Assembly (NCBI RefSeq): GCF_018812025.1
Contig: NC_063061.1
Location: 9,533,589 to 9,597,588 of the forward strand
From: Megalobrama amblycephala
Taxonomy: Eukaryota > Chordata > Actinopteri > Cypriniformes > Xenocyprididae
Reading direction: 5' to 3'
DNA length: 64,000 nt
Shown here in pieces: positions 11,571 to 24,039 of the stretch (its first letter is position 1; every line of letters begins with the position of its first letter). Under the pieces are notes generated by a model. That model had not been told where the DNA came from. It was given only the letters and a program-made list of their open reading frames with translations, and did no database searches. The translations under genes were made by a program, and so were the position numbers.

Positions 11571-13100
11571 TTTTTTTTTTAAACGGCGAAACTTGCGCAA
11601 CTTTGGATGGAAACATAGCTAATGCTCAAACTTGGAATATCACAGGTGGATGCCTGTTGTTTGGGAACGCAATCATGTGAGAGTTCTGGATAGGAATTAT
11701 ACCAATTAATTTTTTCACGACACACTTGATGAATGACCAAACCTATATTTGAGACGCTGTGCAATGAAATCCAATCAAATCCTCATAAGTTTTTATGCTG
11801 CGCATCTTATTTGGTAAATGTGTTTCCACCGTAGTTTATGTTATGCGCATGTCTTCTTACAGAATAAAAAAAATTATCTGCCTCAATTGAGCACAGTTTA
11901 TCAAGTGTGCCGCATGCGTCCTGAAAAGTGAAACTAAAGCATTTTGATCGCCCCCTAGTGGCTGCAGTATAAGTCTTAAACCCCGCCCTTTCCATGTAAT
12001 CAAATGGGACATGAGCCAAACTAAAAAAATCCAATTACACTTCAAATGATTTTTTTCCAAAGATGGTTTCTGTCAATTTACGTAGTTCTTATCACATAGA
12101 CGTACGTTCAAGTGTTCGTTTTCCCAATAAGTTTGGTTTTAGTTACAAAAACATAGACTGTAAAAAAAGATGGACGACGCACCTTCACTCCCCTTCCATT
12201 GTAGTAAGTGAAAACGGCAGTGTGCCAATATGGCGCTGACATCTTGAGTCTCCAGTCTGCGCATAGTGAACTTGCGCAGTAGTGGAGCCGCGATATCAAG
12301 GTCCCGCCCACACTCCCACAGAATAGGTTAATACGGTTTACTGTAGAACAACATATTATGTTGGTGTGAAATAAACAGTTCTGGAAATTTAGAAATGAAA
12401 GTTAAAGCTCTAATCTCATCCCAAAGATCCAGAAAAAAGTCCGTTGGAGCTTCAGTGACTACTTCGCTCAGAGAAGCTGTCAATCTCGGCTGTCAACCAT
12501 AACGTCAAAATCTGTATTTTTATAGCATCAAATAAAGAACTAACATCAGCGTGATAAAAACTGCCTAAAATGACAGCAACAATCTTTGGGAAAAAAAAAT
12601 TTGAATGTAATTTGATTGTTTAGTTTGTCTCACGCCCCATTACATTACATGGAGAGGGTGGGGTTTATGACCTATACTGCACCCAGCTACCTGGTTGCGA
12701 TCGAGACGCTTTGGTTTCACCTTTCAGGACTCGTGTGGCACGCTTGATAAAAAAAAAGGGGTGTAACGTCATGATTGACAGCTGTGGGAATGTGGGTGGG
12801 ACCTTGATAACACGGCTCCACCTCAGGATAGCAACTGCGCAGACTCGGGCTCCAAACTACTAAATCAGCAACGATCATTACTGGGATATTTTGGCTTCAT
12901 TTTTCTAAGAAGCGAAGATGCGCTGTCCATCTTCTTTTTTTCTTTTTTTTTTTGTACAGTCTATGGTTTTTATCCACATTTTTAGAAATGATGTGCATCT
13001 TGGCGTTTCCATCCAGCGTTTTTATACTATAATATCCAAAAATTTTGCAGAAAATTAGGTGGATGGAAACATAGCTAATGTTAAAAAAAGCTCAAAGTGG
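11571..13100. mobile_element. Nested palindromic DNA repeats
   Basis: Two sets of inverted arms are seen. The inner pair is CATAGACTGTAAAAAAAGAT near 12152 against a matching end TACAGTCTATG near 12966. A second pair is 11905-12060 against 12594-12750 (CCTGAAAAGTGAAAC / GTTTCACCTTTCAGG, CCATGTAATCAAATG / CATTACATTACATGG). GGATGGAAACATAGCTAATG occurs at about 11607 and again near 13061 in the same orientation. The arrangement suggests one palindromic element broken by another. Confidence 0.6.
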
Positions 13101-13129
13101 TTTTTCCGAAACCACTTCACCATCACACT

Positions 13130-14080
13130 GTATTTAAGAAGAATCATCTGAAACTTTAGCCTTGCTCAGTGTCTTTAGGCGTTTTCGTTGAGTTCTCCGG
13201 CGTTCCCACTCATCCCGCGGTAGCATGCGGCAGAGGGGAGCGTATGTGTCTCAATCATGGCTCAATTACAGCCTTCTTGCCTCAGTATGAGAGATCTGTT
13301 ATGAATACACAACCGCCGCCACCAATCACCATAACCACTGCTCTCATTACCATCCCTTTAACCGGAGCGATTATTACCCTTTTATTAATGGAGAGAGAGA
13401 GAGAGCTGAGAGGGAGATCTGAGAGAGAGAGACGGCGAAAGAGAGAGAGAAAGGAGATACAGCAGCGCACAGTAAACGAGTGTCAGGTTCGGTGCACGCA
13501 CTGAAAAATTAAACCAATTAGGAGTGCCGTTTGGAGCCCCTCCATTCGCATTCCTCTCCGAGCCACTGAACAGCTCAGAGGAAAGAGAGACAGAGGGAGA
13601 GAGAGATAGAGGGAGGAAAAGAAAGAGCTCGGCACTCTATTCTGTCATGCTCGGCGAAGAGCGGAGAAGAGCGGGAGCGAGAGAGCAAGCGTTGCCGCTG
13701 AGAGGCGGATTAAAAGCAATCTATATCCACATAAATCATTGATTAAATGAATCATGAAATTAATATGTAAATTGTGTGTTTAACCTCTATTTATATACCA
13801 CTGTCTGTCATCGTAGCGTAAATCTAAAACTAATTGCGATTTCTCAGCGAGCCTGGGAAACTGCAAGAGAGAGACAAGGAGTGGAAGGAGGGAGGGAGAG
13901 AGAGGTAAAAGTCTGACATATTTATTAACTAAATGTTCAACTACATCAACTTACTCATTAACAGCGATATTAAGGGAGAGTGGTGAGAAAACCGCACTGT
14001 TTGTGCTGCATCAGCACTCTTAGCATAACAAACGTAGGAGAGATTCTTTCAGCACAGAAAATGCAAGAGCGAGTTATACC
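13130..14080. promoter_or_regulatory. Candidate conserved non-coding element block with GA-rich tracts
   Basis: It combines CpG-containing unique sequence, (GA)n-like tracts at about 13388-13460, 13578-13625 and 13864-13905, and ATTA-rich pieces such as TAAATCATTGATTAAATG and GAAATTAATATGTAAATTG. GA tracts can bind GAGA-type factors. Function is inferred from position and composition. Confidence 0.35.
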
Positions 14081-14129
14081 AGTGCTGTATAATTCACATT
14101 ATTTGATCTTAAATGTATCATTTTGCTAA

Positions 14130-14660
14130 AGGGCTGCAACTAACAGCTGTTTTGATAATCGGGTTAAGCAGATTTTGTCTATTAATTGAAAAGCAATTGC
14201 TAAAAAGAATGTTATTTTACATCTGGTCCAACATTATGGATCTAGTACTGCAATTGACAACTACTTTAATAATCAGTCGGTGTCCTGATTGATCGATTAG
14301 CTAAGACGATTAAAAAACATAATTTCATTAATTCATTGAAAAGCTTGTATTGTATTGTATCTGGTCCAATATGTCTTTTAACAAGTGTTACAACTAAAAA
14401 CTCTGAACATTGATTAAGTTTTTGCCGATTAAAAAAAATAATCTGCATAAAAAAAAACATTTTTATATTCTTTACTAGGAGAAACAGAATATTAATATTT
14501 GAAACTGATTTATTCAATATAATTTGTATAATATAGAATTTACAATTATGTAATTGATCAATTAATATGATTTTTTTTTTAATTAATCAATTATGCGGAT
14601 TAAAAAAGCAAACGTTTAGTTGTTCTTTAAATAATCTTCATTGGGTGCAACAACTTTTGT
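14130..14660. repeat. Degraded hAT-like sequence (GGGCTGCAACTAACAG start)
   Basis: The start GGGCTGCAACTAACAG followed by TTTTGATAATCGGG resembles the opening at 62365 (AGGGCTGCAAGAAACGATTA, TTTTGATAATCGATTA). Alternating ATTAAT/GATTAA sequence follows, as in members of that family. No duplication of the target is visible. Confidence 0.5.
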
Positions 14661-14696
14661 TGGATTAAAAAGTATTGTAGTATTGTAAAAAGATTA

Positions 14697-14893
14697 AAGA
14701 TTAAAATGAATTTCTTTCTTCTGCTGAACACAAAGGAAGACATTTGGAAGAATGTTTGTAACCAAGCAGATTTCACCCCCATTGACTACCATAGTATTTT
14801 TTTTCCTACTATGGTAGTCAATGGGGGGGCAAGATTTGCTTGGTTACAAACATTGTAATGATGACAGAATTTTAATTTTTGGGTAAACAAGTC
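14697..14893. mobile_element. Palindromic MITE family D, copy 1
   Basis: Arms read TTTGTAACCAAGCAGATTTC and GACTACCATAGTA before the centre, mirrored by TACTATGGTAGTCAATGG and GCTTGGTTACAAACATT after it. The end has GATGACAGAATTTTAATTTT then TGGGTAAACAA. Related pieces occur at 39950-40197, 53160-53200, 53855-53945 and 58150-58600, forming a well-spread cyprinid-style family with AGTTCACCCAAAAATGA termini. Confidence 0.7.
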
Positions 14894-15169
14894 TTGTTCT
14901 CTGTCAATGAACGTGCAAAATGAAGACTATAAAACCAAAGAAAGTATGTATGCTATAAAATGTGTGCAAAAAAAATCAGGTTCAACATATAAAGAGCACA
15001 GACCCAACTAATCAATAACATTATTGTCCACCATTTTCATTATCGATTTCTATTGATCTTATTGATTAACTGTTGCAGTTTGATATACATACAAATCAGG
15101 TGCTAAAACAATACCAAAGCTGAAAACTCAAAAATACACACATATTATATTATATATATTTTAATTCAA

Positions 15170-15242
15170 GCATCATAGCCGACTGATACCTGCATAAGCG
15201 TGTATTGTTTTGGGGTCCCACTGGCAGTTCTAGAGGCGGTGA

Positions 15243-15283
<41 letters not shown>

Positions 15284-15600
15284 ATATAGGTGAGGTGGAG
15301 TGATGGGATCGGAGGCCCTTCCTGCCCCGGCTGACATAAACCACACTCTGGACAGTCCAGCCGGCCACAGAGGACCCTGATTTATAGTCAGGCGAAAGCC
15401 AGGACAGCCGTGGTGATCTTTCAATAAAACATCAAAAAAAGCTCTGACCCATCCATTACCCATAAGCCCCTGTGGAACAGACGGGTCAGGTGTGCCTGCC
15501 ATTCCTCACACTGCAATCTCACACTGAGGCACCATGGGAAAAGCCAGGAAGAGTGTGTGTACTGTTGCATTACAGCACAGTGAAACAGATAAGAGAGAGA
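15170..15600. promoter_or_regulatory. Candidate conserved non-coding element with a (GT)n run
   Basis: GC-balanced unique sequence surrounds a (GT)n run at 15246-15275. CCTGATTTATAGTCAGG and AATAAAACATCAAAAAAAGC are typical of its texture. ORFs on the minus strand lack recognisable domains. Confidence 0.3.
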
Positions 15601-15865
15601 AAAATAGCGGTAAACTACTATTAGATTCGGCTTAATTACGGTTAATCTGATTGTAAGCTAAAATCAGAAGCTCTACTTGAGAAAATGGTTAAAACTGCTA
15701 ATAAACTTCATAGCAAATGTCATTACAAATGTCAGTACAAAAATTCTCTGCACACACTCATTAGAAACAAGCAGAATAAATTTGTATGTACTATAAATCG
15801 ACATTAACTGATTCATACGTATTTTGTCCCATTAAATTAAAATGCGAAAATCACAATGATTTTAT

Positions 15866-16802
15866 TTACGGGTCAATGATTTGACGGGTCATTTTTTTGT
15901 CCAAAGGCCTTAATAATAATAAAAAAACAAAGATATGACATCCAAAGTATGTAAGGTAGTACAACTCGCTCTCTTTTATTGAATCCAAAAGGTTTTAATT
16001 ATATTTTGCTTCATATAAAGGTATTTTAAAGATTTTGAAGTGTCAAAAGGTCATTCGGTTTAACCGTCCGAAGACCAATACAGCCACTTCATTTGTGATT
16101 AAAATATCTTAAAATGTAATAAATTAATATATTTTTTATTCTGGTATGATTTTATAACATCATATATCAACATAGTGCAAAATGGTATTAAAATTATGTG
16201 TAGAAGTCGTTGCTTTGTTTTGAGAAAGAATGTCTGGAAAAATTAATTTCATTGATGTCATTTCGGAGTAACCAATAAAAAGGGATCATTTTGGATCAAG
16301 TCATGTGGTCAATATCATGTGACAGGATGTGACATCATTCAGACACCTGCAAAGGACCACATAGTTGTAAAACAAAGTAACTAACTCACTCTTAACTATT
16401 TGAAAAATTATTGTTTTCACTTGCTCATCATACGCATATCCCGAAACATCAGGTCATTCGGTACAACCGCTATAAAACATGGAAAATATTATAATATTTT
16501 AGAAATTTGTACTAAATATAAAATGTTTGATTGTCCTTTTGCCAGCTAGCTAGATAGCCTGTTAGCATTGTTTAAAAAATATCATCATTCGGTAAAAAAA
16601 AAAAAAAAAATTTTGGTTAAACCGAATGACTTTTTTGGTGACAAATTTTGTCCATCTTGTGAAAAAAAAAAAAATAAATGACAAAAGCAGTGTTAATTGA
16701 TTATAAAAACCACATAATCTCATTGATAACACTTAATAAAACTTCAAAATTAATTATATCTTTTAAAAACTTTTAAAAACCTCATTTGTCAATGATCCTT
16801 AC
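15866..16802 (+). mobile_element. Family B element, copy 1, 929 bp, 4-bp target duplication TTAC
   Basis: The element spans 15870-16798, opening GGGTCAATGAT and closing GTCAATGATCC, which are inverse of each other. The flanks are TTAC on both sides (15866-15869, 16799-16802). The body matches 22986-23909 along its length (CAAAGATATGACATCCAAAG, TCATTCGGTTTAACCG, GGTGACAAATTTTGTCCATC). It has no protein-like ORF. Four-base duplications occur in Sola and Chapaev transposons, but I cannot assign it. Confidence 0.85.
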
Positions 16803-17300
16803 ACCAAAATTTGTCATATTTATTAAGGCCCAATGTATAGCACACACTCCAAACCAAACCAAAAAATGCTGAAATTTTAAAGCGATTACTCAAATAAAAT
16901 AATTGACAGATGAATCGATTATTAAAATTGCATGAGATTGTTCATTATATATAAGTTTGAAACTTAATTATATAATACATCATACTTCTCTTTAGATAAA
17001 AATATATTTTTATAAAATGCATTTTTAGAAATGTCAAAGCGAACTATGAAAGCAAATTGTATAACATTACAGTTTCATTCAGTGAGTTCAGTACGGTGAC
17101 AAAATAACCACAGATTATGTAATTTTATAATATATAATTTAGAATTACTACAAAGTTTAAGCTGCCTTTATATTTTAGGAAGGGGGTCCCTTTTGAGGCA
17201 TCAAAGTGTTTGAAAACCCCTCAATACGTGATGACAATGTCATCTAATTTTTCAAATATGGGCCAAAAGTCAGAAAGAACTGATATGAATATTAGTTTAA
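16803..17300. other. AT-rich intronic stretch
   Basis: No gene or recognised element. Confidence 0.4.
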
Positions 17301-17472
17301 CACACACACACACACACACACACACCTGTGTCCAGAGACAGTCACACAGAGACAGGAAGGTGAAAGACAATGTATCCTTCACTTGACAAGAAGAATGCAG
17401 CACAAGACGAGCCACACACTTTACCTTTACCCACACACACACAAACACACACACACACACACTCTCTCTCTC
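17301..17472. repeat. (CA)n microsatellites
   Basis: CA runs at 17301-17325 and about 17430-17461, followed by a short CT run. Confidence 0.95.
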
Positions 17473-17499
17473 AGAGCTAGTTTTTGATATGTTATCTGA

Positions 17500-18450
17500 T
17501 ACATGCGCTAAACTGAAGGCAGATCATTGTCAGTGTGTCTTCAAAAGAAAGCAATAAAGCGTTGTGCATGCTCTCCCCCTTGTTTCCCTAATTCACTTCA
17601 TTTCATTTTAACTATCCGTAACAATCTGGCGAGACATTACCCTGTAATGAAACCACACAGGGCCTGATTGTTTTCATCAGAGGAACACCCCCCCGCCCCC
17701 CATCTACACATACTCACACACACAAATGACACCCATTGCTACTGACAGACACAATATTTACACTGTTTCAGACGTACACAGATGAACGACGTCAACCCAC
17801 CCACCCGTCCTTACACTGACCGCATTGCTTTGTGGGAGACGAACCATCCGGATTGATGACACACACAAAAAAAAAATCTATGTGTAACTGAATTCAATCT
17901 GAGTTGTGTGCTACGATTAGTAAAAACAATAAATGTTGCAACCTTTTTACAATCTATGGGATTGTAAAAGTTGTTATTATTAGGGTGTGGTCTTTAACCA
18001 TCTCTCTGATTGGATTAGGCGTCTCTGTGAGGCATTTTTAAGACGCGGATATCATAATGGTGAATAAACAAGCACATAACCTGCTTCATAGTGTGGTTCC
18101 AATTTACAGTCTGTCTGTACACATGCTTAATATGTTTCCAATCAGGCCCAGGGCTGCTATTAATGGAAACTATCTTCATACTTATGAGGGCACAGGAAGA
18201 AAAAAAATAAATATGAGAATGGAAAACACATAAACGCAACTGTTATTGAGCATGTCCATGATTCACATTTAGGGCTGTTTGAATCTCTTTCAAACTAAGA
18301 TACAAATGAAGTGCCATCCAAACCGAAGCAGATTGGATATTTTCTGCCGTCTTTGATGAGGTGAAGGTTGCTCATCTGCTTTAACTCATGTTAAATTGGA
18401 ATTTTAAACATATTTTCCAAATCTCAATTCTGATTGGATGAGTTAAAGGC
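17500..18450. promoter_or_regulatory. Candidate conserved non-coding element blocks
   Basis: Two repeat-poor blocks, 17500-17690 and 18000-18250, carry AATAAAGCGTTGTGCATGC, CCTGTAATGAAACCACACAG, GTGAATAAACAAGCACATAA and GGGCTGCTATTAATGGAAAC. The last includes a core ATTAATGG homeodomain-type site and AAACAAGC resembles a forkhead site. No alignment was possible. Confidence 0.35.
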
Positions 18451-18479
18451 AAAACAGCCATATGTGCAACCCTGGTGGT

Positions 18480-18976
18480 AAATATAACATGAAATATTAC
18501 ATTACGTTAATAAGTCATTTTAAATTGCGGTAATAATATATATATCACCATAGTTATTCCTGCTGTAAGTTTGCTGTTATTTTTATAAATAAAAAAAAAA
18601 AAAAAGTAAATATTACATAGATAGTTTTTTCCCGATAATCGAGTGACTAAAATATTAAAAATAATATAATATAAATAATTACATTAAATATTTAATAATT
18701 ACATGCCTGGCCTCTTGTGTTATTTTACAAAAATAAATAAAAAAATTTTAATAATTCTAAATAAATATTAAATATTATGTTATACATTTTAATGTATTAT
18801 TATATATATTAAATATATAATAATTACATTAATTACATAATTATATTCATTATCATTATATTAAATGTATATTCCACAAAATAAATAAATAAAAATATTT
18901 TAATAAATATAAATATTTTATACATTTTTAAAATCGCACTTTAATGTATTATTATATATTAAATATTTAACAATTT

Positions 18977-19067
<91 letters not shown>

Positions 19068-19075
19068 TATGACAG
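18480..19075. repeat. AT-rich tandem repeat, left part, with (TA)n
   Basis: A unit marked by TGCCTGGCCTCTTGTGTTAT at about 18703, followed by AAAAATAAATAAA and TTAATGTATTATTATATATT, is the first of about five related units that continue at 19900-20720. A (TA)n run lies at 18982-19070. Confidence 0.7.
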
Positions 19076-19735
19076 TATATAGTAGGCCAAAGGAAAATCA
19101 TGGACCGGTTAAAGGACAGTGCAGAGAATGACAGGAGTCATGTACCAAGTTACAGGTGGAGGTCACATGATACTTATAAAACATTTGGCAACCACCCTCC
19201 ATCATAAGTACCCATATCCTCTGCTTTTGTCTAAAATAATTGCATTTTTTTGTAATATGATCTACATTTCTACGTGTATGATGGGAAGAGAGCATCGCTC
19301 CTGGGTGGATTTTAAAAGTTTTATAGGCTTATTCTGCAGACTTCCGGATGGTGGTACGCAGAAGGGTGTGTGTGGGGGGTGGTAATTGGAGCTGGGCCGC
19401 CCGGGGCAGATAGAGACAGAATGAATCCCTTACAGATCCGACGAGAGCACCAAAACGGCCATGATGTCACCACATACCCAGGGCTTTTCTTGATTTAACC
19501 CAGACACAGAGAGAGACTCACATATCCACACCCTCCCTGACCCTATCTCTCTTTACATTCCACCTTGCTTTCATCTTTATTTCTTCTTTTAATAATCCAG
19601 AACAAACAGATGTTTCTACGTTTGACTGCAACTTGACATTAGTATGCCTTCATTCTGTCAAAGCCTTTTTATGTAGTGAAATCACTGGTGATTGACTGTT
19701 GTCAGCATTGACAGAGACCACCATATAGTGTGTTT
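19076..19735. promoter_or_regulatory. Repeat-free island within AT-rich repeats; candidate regulatory element
   Basis: A 650-bp block of balanced sequence separates two parts of the AT-rich repeat. It includes GACAGGAGTCATGTACCAAG, GGTGGAGGTCACATGATACT and GCCATGATGTCACCACATAC. Persistence of unique sequence between expanding repeats suggests constraint, but this is inference. Confidence 0.3.
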
Positions 19736-20290
19736 ACAATTACTAGTTATACTCATGGTCTCTTGTGTGTTTTTATACCACCATCAGTAAACCACAAAAA
19801 AAAAAAAAAAAAAAATCAATCAATCAAATTATAATTTTTGTATATTTTTAAAAATAACATTTTAAATGTATTATATTGTATAAAATTTATATTCCATGAA
19901 TTTTCCACTAAATACTAATGTAAATACTAATGCCTGACCTCGTGTTATTTTACATAAATAAATAAATATTATTTTTTTAATTTTTTTAATTCATTTTAAT
20001 GTATCATTATATATTACATATTTATAATAATATTAATTACATAAATTATATTCATGGTTTCTTGTGCATTTTTATACCACCATCAGTAAACCACAAAAAG
20101 TCAATCACTAAATCACTCAATAAATCAAGTCAATCAAATTATTATATTTTTTTTAATAAAATGTTGAATGTATCATTATATATTAAATATTTCATAATTA
20201 CATTAAATTTATATTCCATGAAATTTCCACAAAATACAAATGCCTGGCTTCTTGTGTTATTTTATAAAAAAATAAAATAAAATAAAAATA

Positions 20291-20383
<93 letters not shown>

Positions 20384-20820
20384 ATAATTTTTAAAAATCA
20401 CATATTAATGTATTATTATATATTAAAAATTTAATAATTATATTCATTACATAATTATATTCATTATCATTATATTAAATGTATATTCCACAAAATTTGC
20501 ACAAAATGCAAATGCCTGGCCTTGTGTTATTTTACAAAAATAAATAAATATTATTTGATACATTTTTAAAATCACATCTTAATGTATTATTATATATTAA
20601 ATGTTTAATAATTATATAATATATTCATTATCATTATATTAAATGTATATTCCACTAAATTCAATAGCCTGGCCTCTTGTGTATCTACAATAAATAAATA
20701 TGAATGAATGAATAAAGATTATTTTTATACATTTTAAATATGTATATAATGTAATATATATATAACATGATATGTAAATATATAGTTAAAAATAAAAAAA
20801 TATATATATTTTCAGCAATA
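19736..20820. repeat. AT-rich tandem repeat, right part, with (TA)n
   Basis: Units with GCCTGNCCT-like markers at about 19930, 20240, 20512 and 20668, each followed by AAATAAATA and TTAATGTATNATTATATATTA. The 20298-20380 part is a TA run. ORFs here are meaningless. Confidence 0.7.
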
Positions 20821-22760
20821 TAGTTACTTAGTTGTATTTTCCATTATTGCGAATGAAAAACCTATATAATACAACAGTGGCATACAGTGCAAAACCAGTG
20901 CAGATTTGTTTGATGCTTCACTGTCATTCTTGCCATTTCTACAAAAAAGAGAGACTAGACAGTACCCGTTTAAATCACCAGAATTCAACAACATCAATAT
21001 TCAATTCACACTACACCAAATGTTAAAGTTTGCAAGGCATGTAAGCACATAAAACACTGCACCGAGTCCTTAGGCTGCTATTCATTTCATTTCAAATCTA
21101 GGGTCATTTTAAGACGGAGCTGTTCATTTCCAAACAAGACACCCTTAAGGTAACTAACATGACTGAGAAAAAGCTGTGCTCTTCAGGTGAACCCATCTGC
21201 CCAAGCTTGATAGAGGGGGTTAATGCGGCGAATTATGGCCTCCAGATGTGGAAGACAACTGTAAACACTCTTGTAAGTAGGGAAAAGCACGACTTTGTCA
21301 TTTCCTCAGATCTCCACATCTTTCAAGTCCTTCGAAACGGGATTCCAAGAGTCAGAGAGCAGAGTGTCAAACGCTCACTTCAGCTCGCCTGTCATTACCA
21401 TAACCTCTCTGTTCCGGCGCGCAAAACGCTTTGTGCAAACGGATCAACAGCTGCTAGCTCGCAGGAACGGGGAAGTGCAGCAGAACAAGTCATGAAATAT
21501 TAATCGGCATAATTGGGATGCTAGTTAGCACTTCTTTGACCAGCTTTAGTCCCCTCCAGCGCAGCGCGCCGCGGCTCCCGCCCTCCACACGAGCTACCGC
21601 TTAGTGTCAAACTAAACTATTAAAGTGGCAGAAAAAATGATGAACTCTTGAAAATGGATTAGATGGAGCTTATGTTTAAAATACTTACTAAAACGGCTCT
21701 AATCGTCTTCTCGCCGTCACCTCAACAGACAATGGAGGGGGGGGGGCAGAAAACACCAGCTCTTCCGGTACAAACTACTTTGCCGATTTCAGTGTCACAT
21801 TCAATTTTCTGCTTCCTGCTTCTCCCCGGATCCCCGTCCAAAAACAAGCATTTAAAACATCAGTCCTAATTAGATGATTAGTGCTTGGAAGGGCAGGAGA
21901 TAAGTCATTTGCATAATTCAATCATAAGAGTTAGAGATACATATTTCGATGTTCGTTTGTACAATTATCTCCGCTGTCCTGGGGGCTGTGATACTAATGT
22001 GATTAAACAATACTCTTGCACGGGGCCTAGTGTCCTCCATTAAAGCACTGCTAGAGGCAAAGCAAAAATTAATTTTAGGAGACAATCAATTTTATTCTAC
22101 ATGACTGTAATAAATATAGCCCGGCTGCAGATGTGTCATTAAGCTCAGGAGGAGACTTTCCCAAAGTCAAAATGACACTATTCTCTTTCTCTCCTCCCGC
22201 CGTAACTGCGGGTCTGCGGACGGTGAGCGGAAAGTGTCATTTTTCCTCTTGTGAGATTCTTGACAGGCCATATCCATCTGTCTGTTTTAACCTCTTATAT
22301 CTCTCCCCCACGACGCTGCACATCAGCGAACACCTGCTATTCCTCATCCCTATCGAGACTGTATATTAAGAGCTAACTTCGTAATTGCAGCTTCTAAATG
22401 CTCCTCAAACATCGTTTAATGAATGCGGAGGTAAATATGTAATTTGTGCAGATTCACATACGTAGCAGCCTCCTTAATTTGTTTTCGTGATTTCCGCGCC
22501 CAAAAAGGTTCTAGTAGCGCCTTTCCATCGCTAATTGACCACATGTGTCTTTGCTTTGCCTCTAATTCATTGGTTACGCATGGGACTAGTTATTAAAGCG
22601 CTGTGGCTTAGAACAGGCACCCGCCAACATTAATGAGAACTCGCATGGCCACAAGTTGTTTTATAAGAGCCCGTCAGCAGTTAAGCGCTCTCTCGCGTCT
22701 CAGACGTGTTCGCAGTAAGACATAGACGGACAGAATAGTTAGTGTGTGAGACCAGCTGTC
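20821..22760. promoter_or_regulatory. Largest candidate conserved non-coding cluster in dach2 intron 1
   Basis: Almost 2 kb is free of recognisable repeats, moderately GC-rich, and studded with homeobox, octamer and TCF-like cores: TCATGAAATATTAATCGGC (21490), AAGTCATTTGCATAATTCAA (21903), CTAATGTGATTAAACAATAC (21993), TTCATTGGTTACGC (22567), CATTAATGAGAAC (22629). Overlapping ORFs on the plus strand (21159-21503, 22133-22369) lack domains. This texture is what deeply conserved vertebrate enhancers look like; a multi-species alignment would settle it. Confidence 0.5.
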
Positions 22761-22981
22761 TGCTTGTCTTCACAAAATATACCCTATAAATAAAACTATA
22801 TCTATACACCTATTTTACATGGTGGCCCAAAAACTATTTGGACTCTTAATCCACAAAAAAAAAAGTTAGAATGTAGCAGTACACAAGTTTTTGCAAAGTG
22901 GCATTTGTTTTAAATAAATATATATACATATACATATACATACATACATACACTTTAAAATATGCATGTATGCATGTATGT

Positions 22982-23913
22982 ATGTGGGTCAATGACGTTA
23001 CTGATCATTTTTGTCCAAAGGCCTTAATAATAAAAAAAACAAAGATATGACATCCAAAGTATGTATATATAAGTTGTATGCAAGTACAACTCTATCTCTT
23101 TTATTGAATCCAAAAGGTTTCAATTATATTTTGCTTCATATAAAGGTATTTTAGAGATTTTGAAGTGTCAAAAGGTTATTCGGTTTAACCGTCCAAAGGC
23201 CAATACAGCCACTTCATTTGTGATTAAAATATCTTAAAATGAAATAAATGTATATATTTTTTATCATTACATCATATATCAACATAGTGCAAAATGGTAT
23301 TAAAATTATGTGTAGAAGTCATTGCTTTGTTATGAGAAAGAATGTCTGGAAAAATGAATTTCATTGATGTCATTCGGGGTAACCAATAAAAAGGGACCAT
23401 TTTGGATCACGTCAAGCGGTCAATATCATGTGACAGGATGTGACATCATTCAGACACCTACAAAGGACCACATGGTCATGAAGCAAAGTAACAACTCTCT
23501 TTTAACTATTTGAAAAATTCATGTTTTCCCCGAAACATCAGGTCATTCGGTACAACCGCTATAAAACATGGAAAATGTTGTAATATTTCAAAAACTTGTA
23601 CTAAATATAAAATGTTTGATTGTCCTTTTGCTAGCTAGCTAGATTTCAGCCTGTTTAGCATTGTTTGAAAATATCGTGATTGGGTAAAACCAAAAGTGTC
23701 ATTCGGTAAAACCGAAATTTTGGTTAAACCGAATGACTTTTTTGGTGACAAATTTTGTCCATCTTGTAAAAAATGACAAAAGCAGTGTTAATTGATTATA
23801 AAAATCACATAATCTCATTGTTAACACTTAATAAAACTTCAAAATTAATAATAATCTCCATTTTGGCTTTTTTTTTTACACTTTTAAAAACCTTATTCGT
23901 CAATGACCCATGT
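22982..23913 (+). mobile_element. Family B element, copy 2, 924 bp, 4-bp target duplication ATGT
   Basis: Occupies 22986-23909, opening GGGTCAATGAC and closing GTCAATGACCC, with flanking ATGT on both sides (22982-22985, 23910-23913). It is collinear with 15870-16798. The interior carries repeated CATTCGGT...AACCG motifs at about 23178, 23544 and 23700, and an inverted one at about 23725. The left flank is an ATGT/ATAC-rich tetranucleotide tract, which weakens the TSD call for this copy alone. Confidence 0.85.
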
Positions 23914-23929
23914 GTATATAATATAGATC

Positions 23930-24039
23930 TATGTAAAATTGTTATATACAGCACTATTCAATAAAAACAATAATAAAAAAGAAGGCTGCTAGGTTTCAAA
24001 TCATGACATACTGCTTAAAAAAATGGATATGAGATATGA
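23930..24039. other. AT-rich spacer
   Basis: Nothing recognised. Confidence 0.4.
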
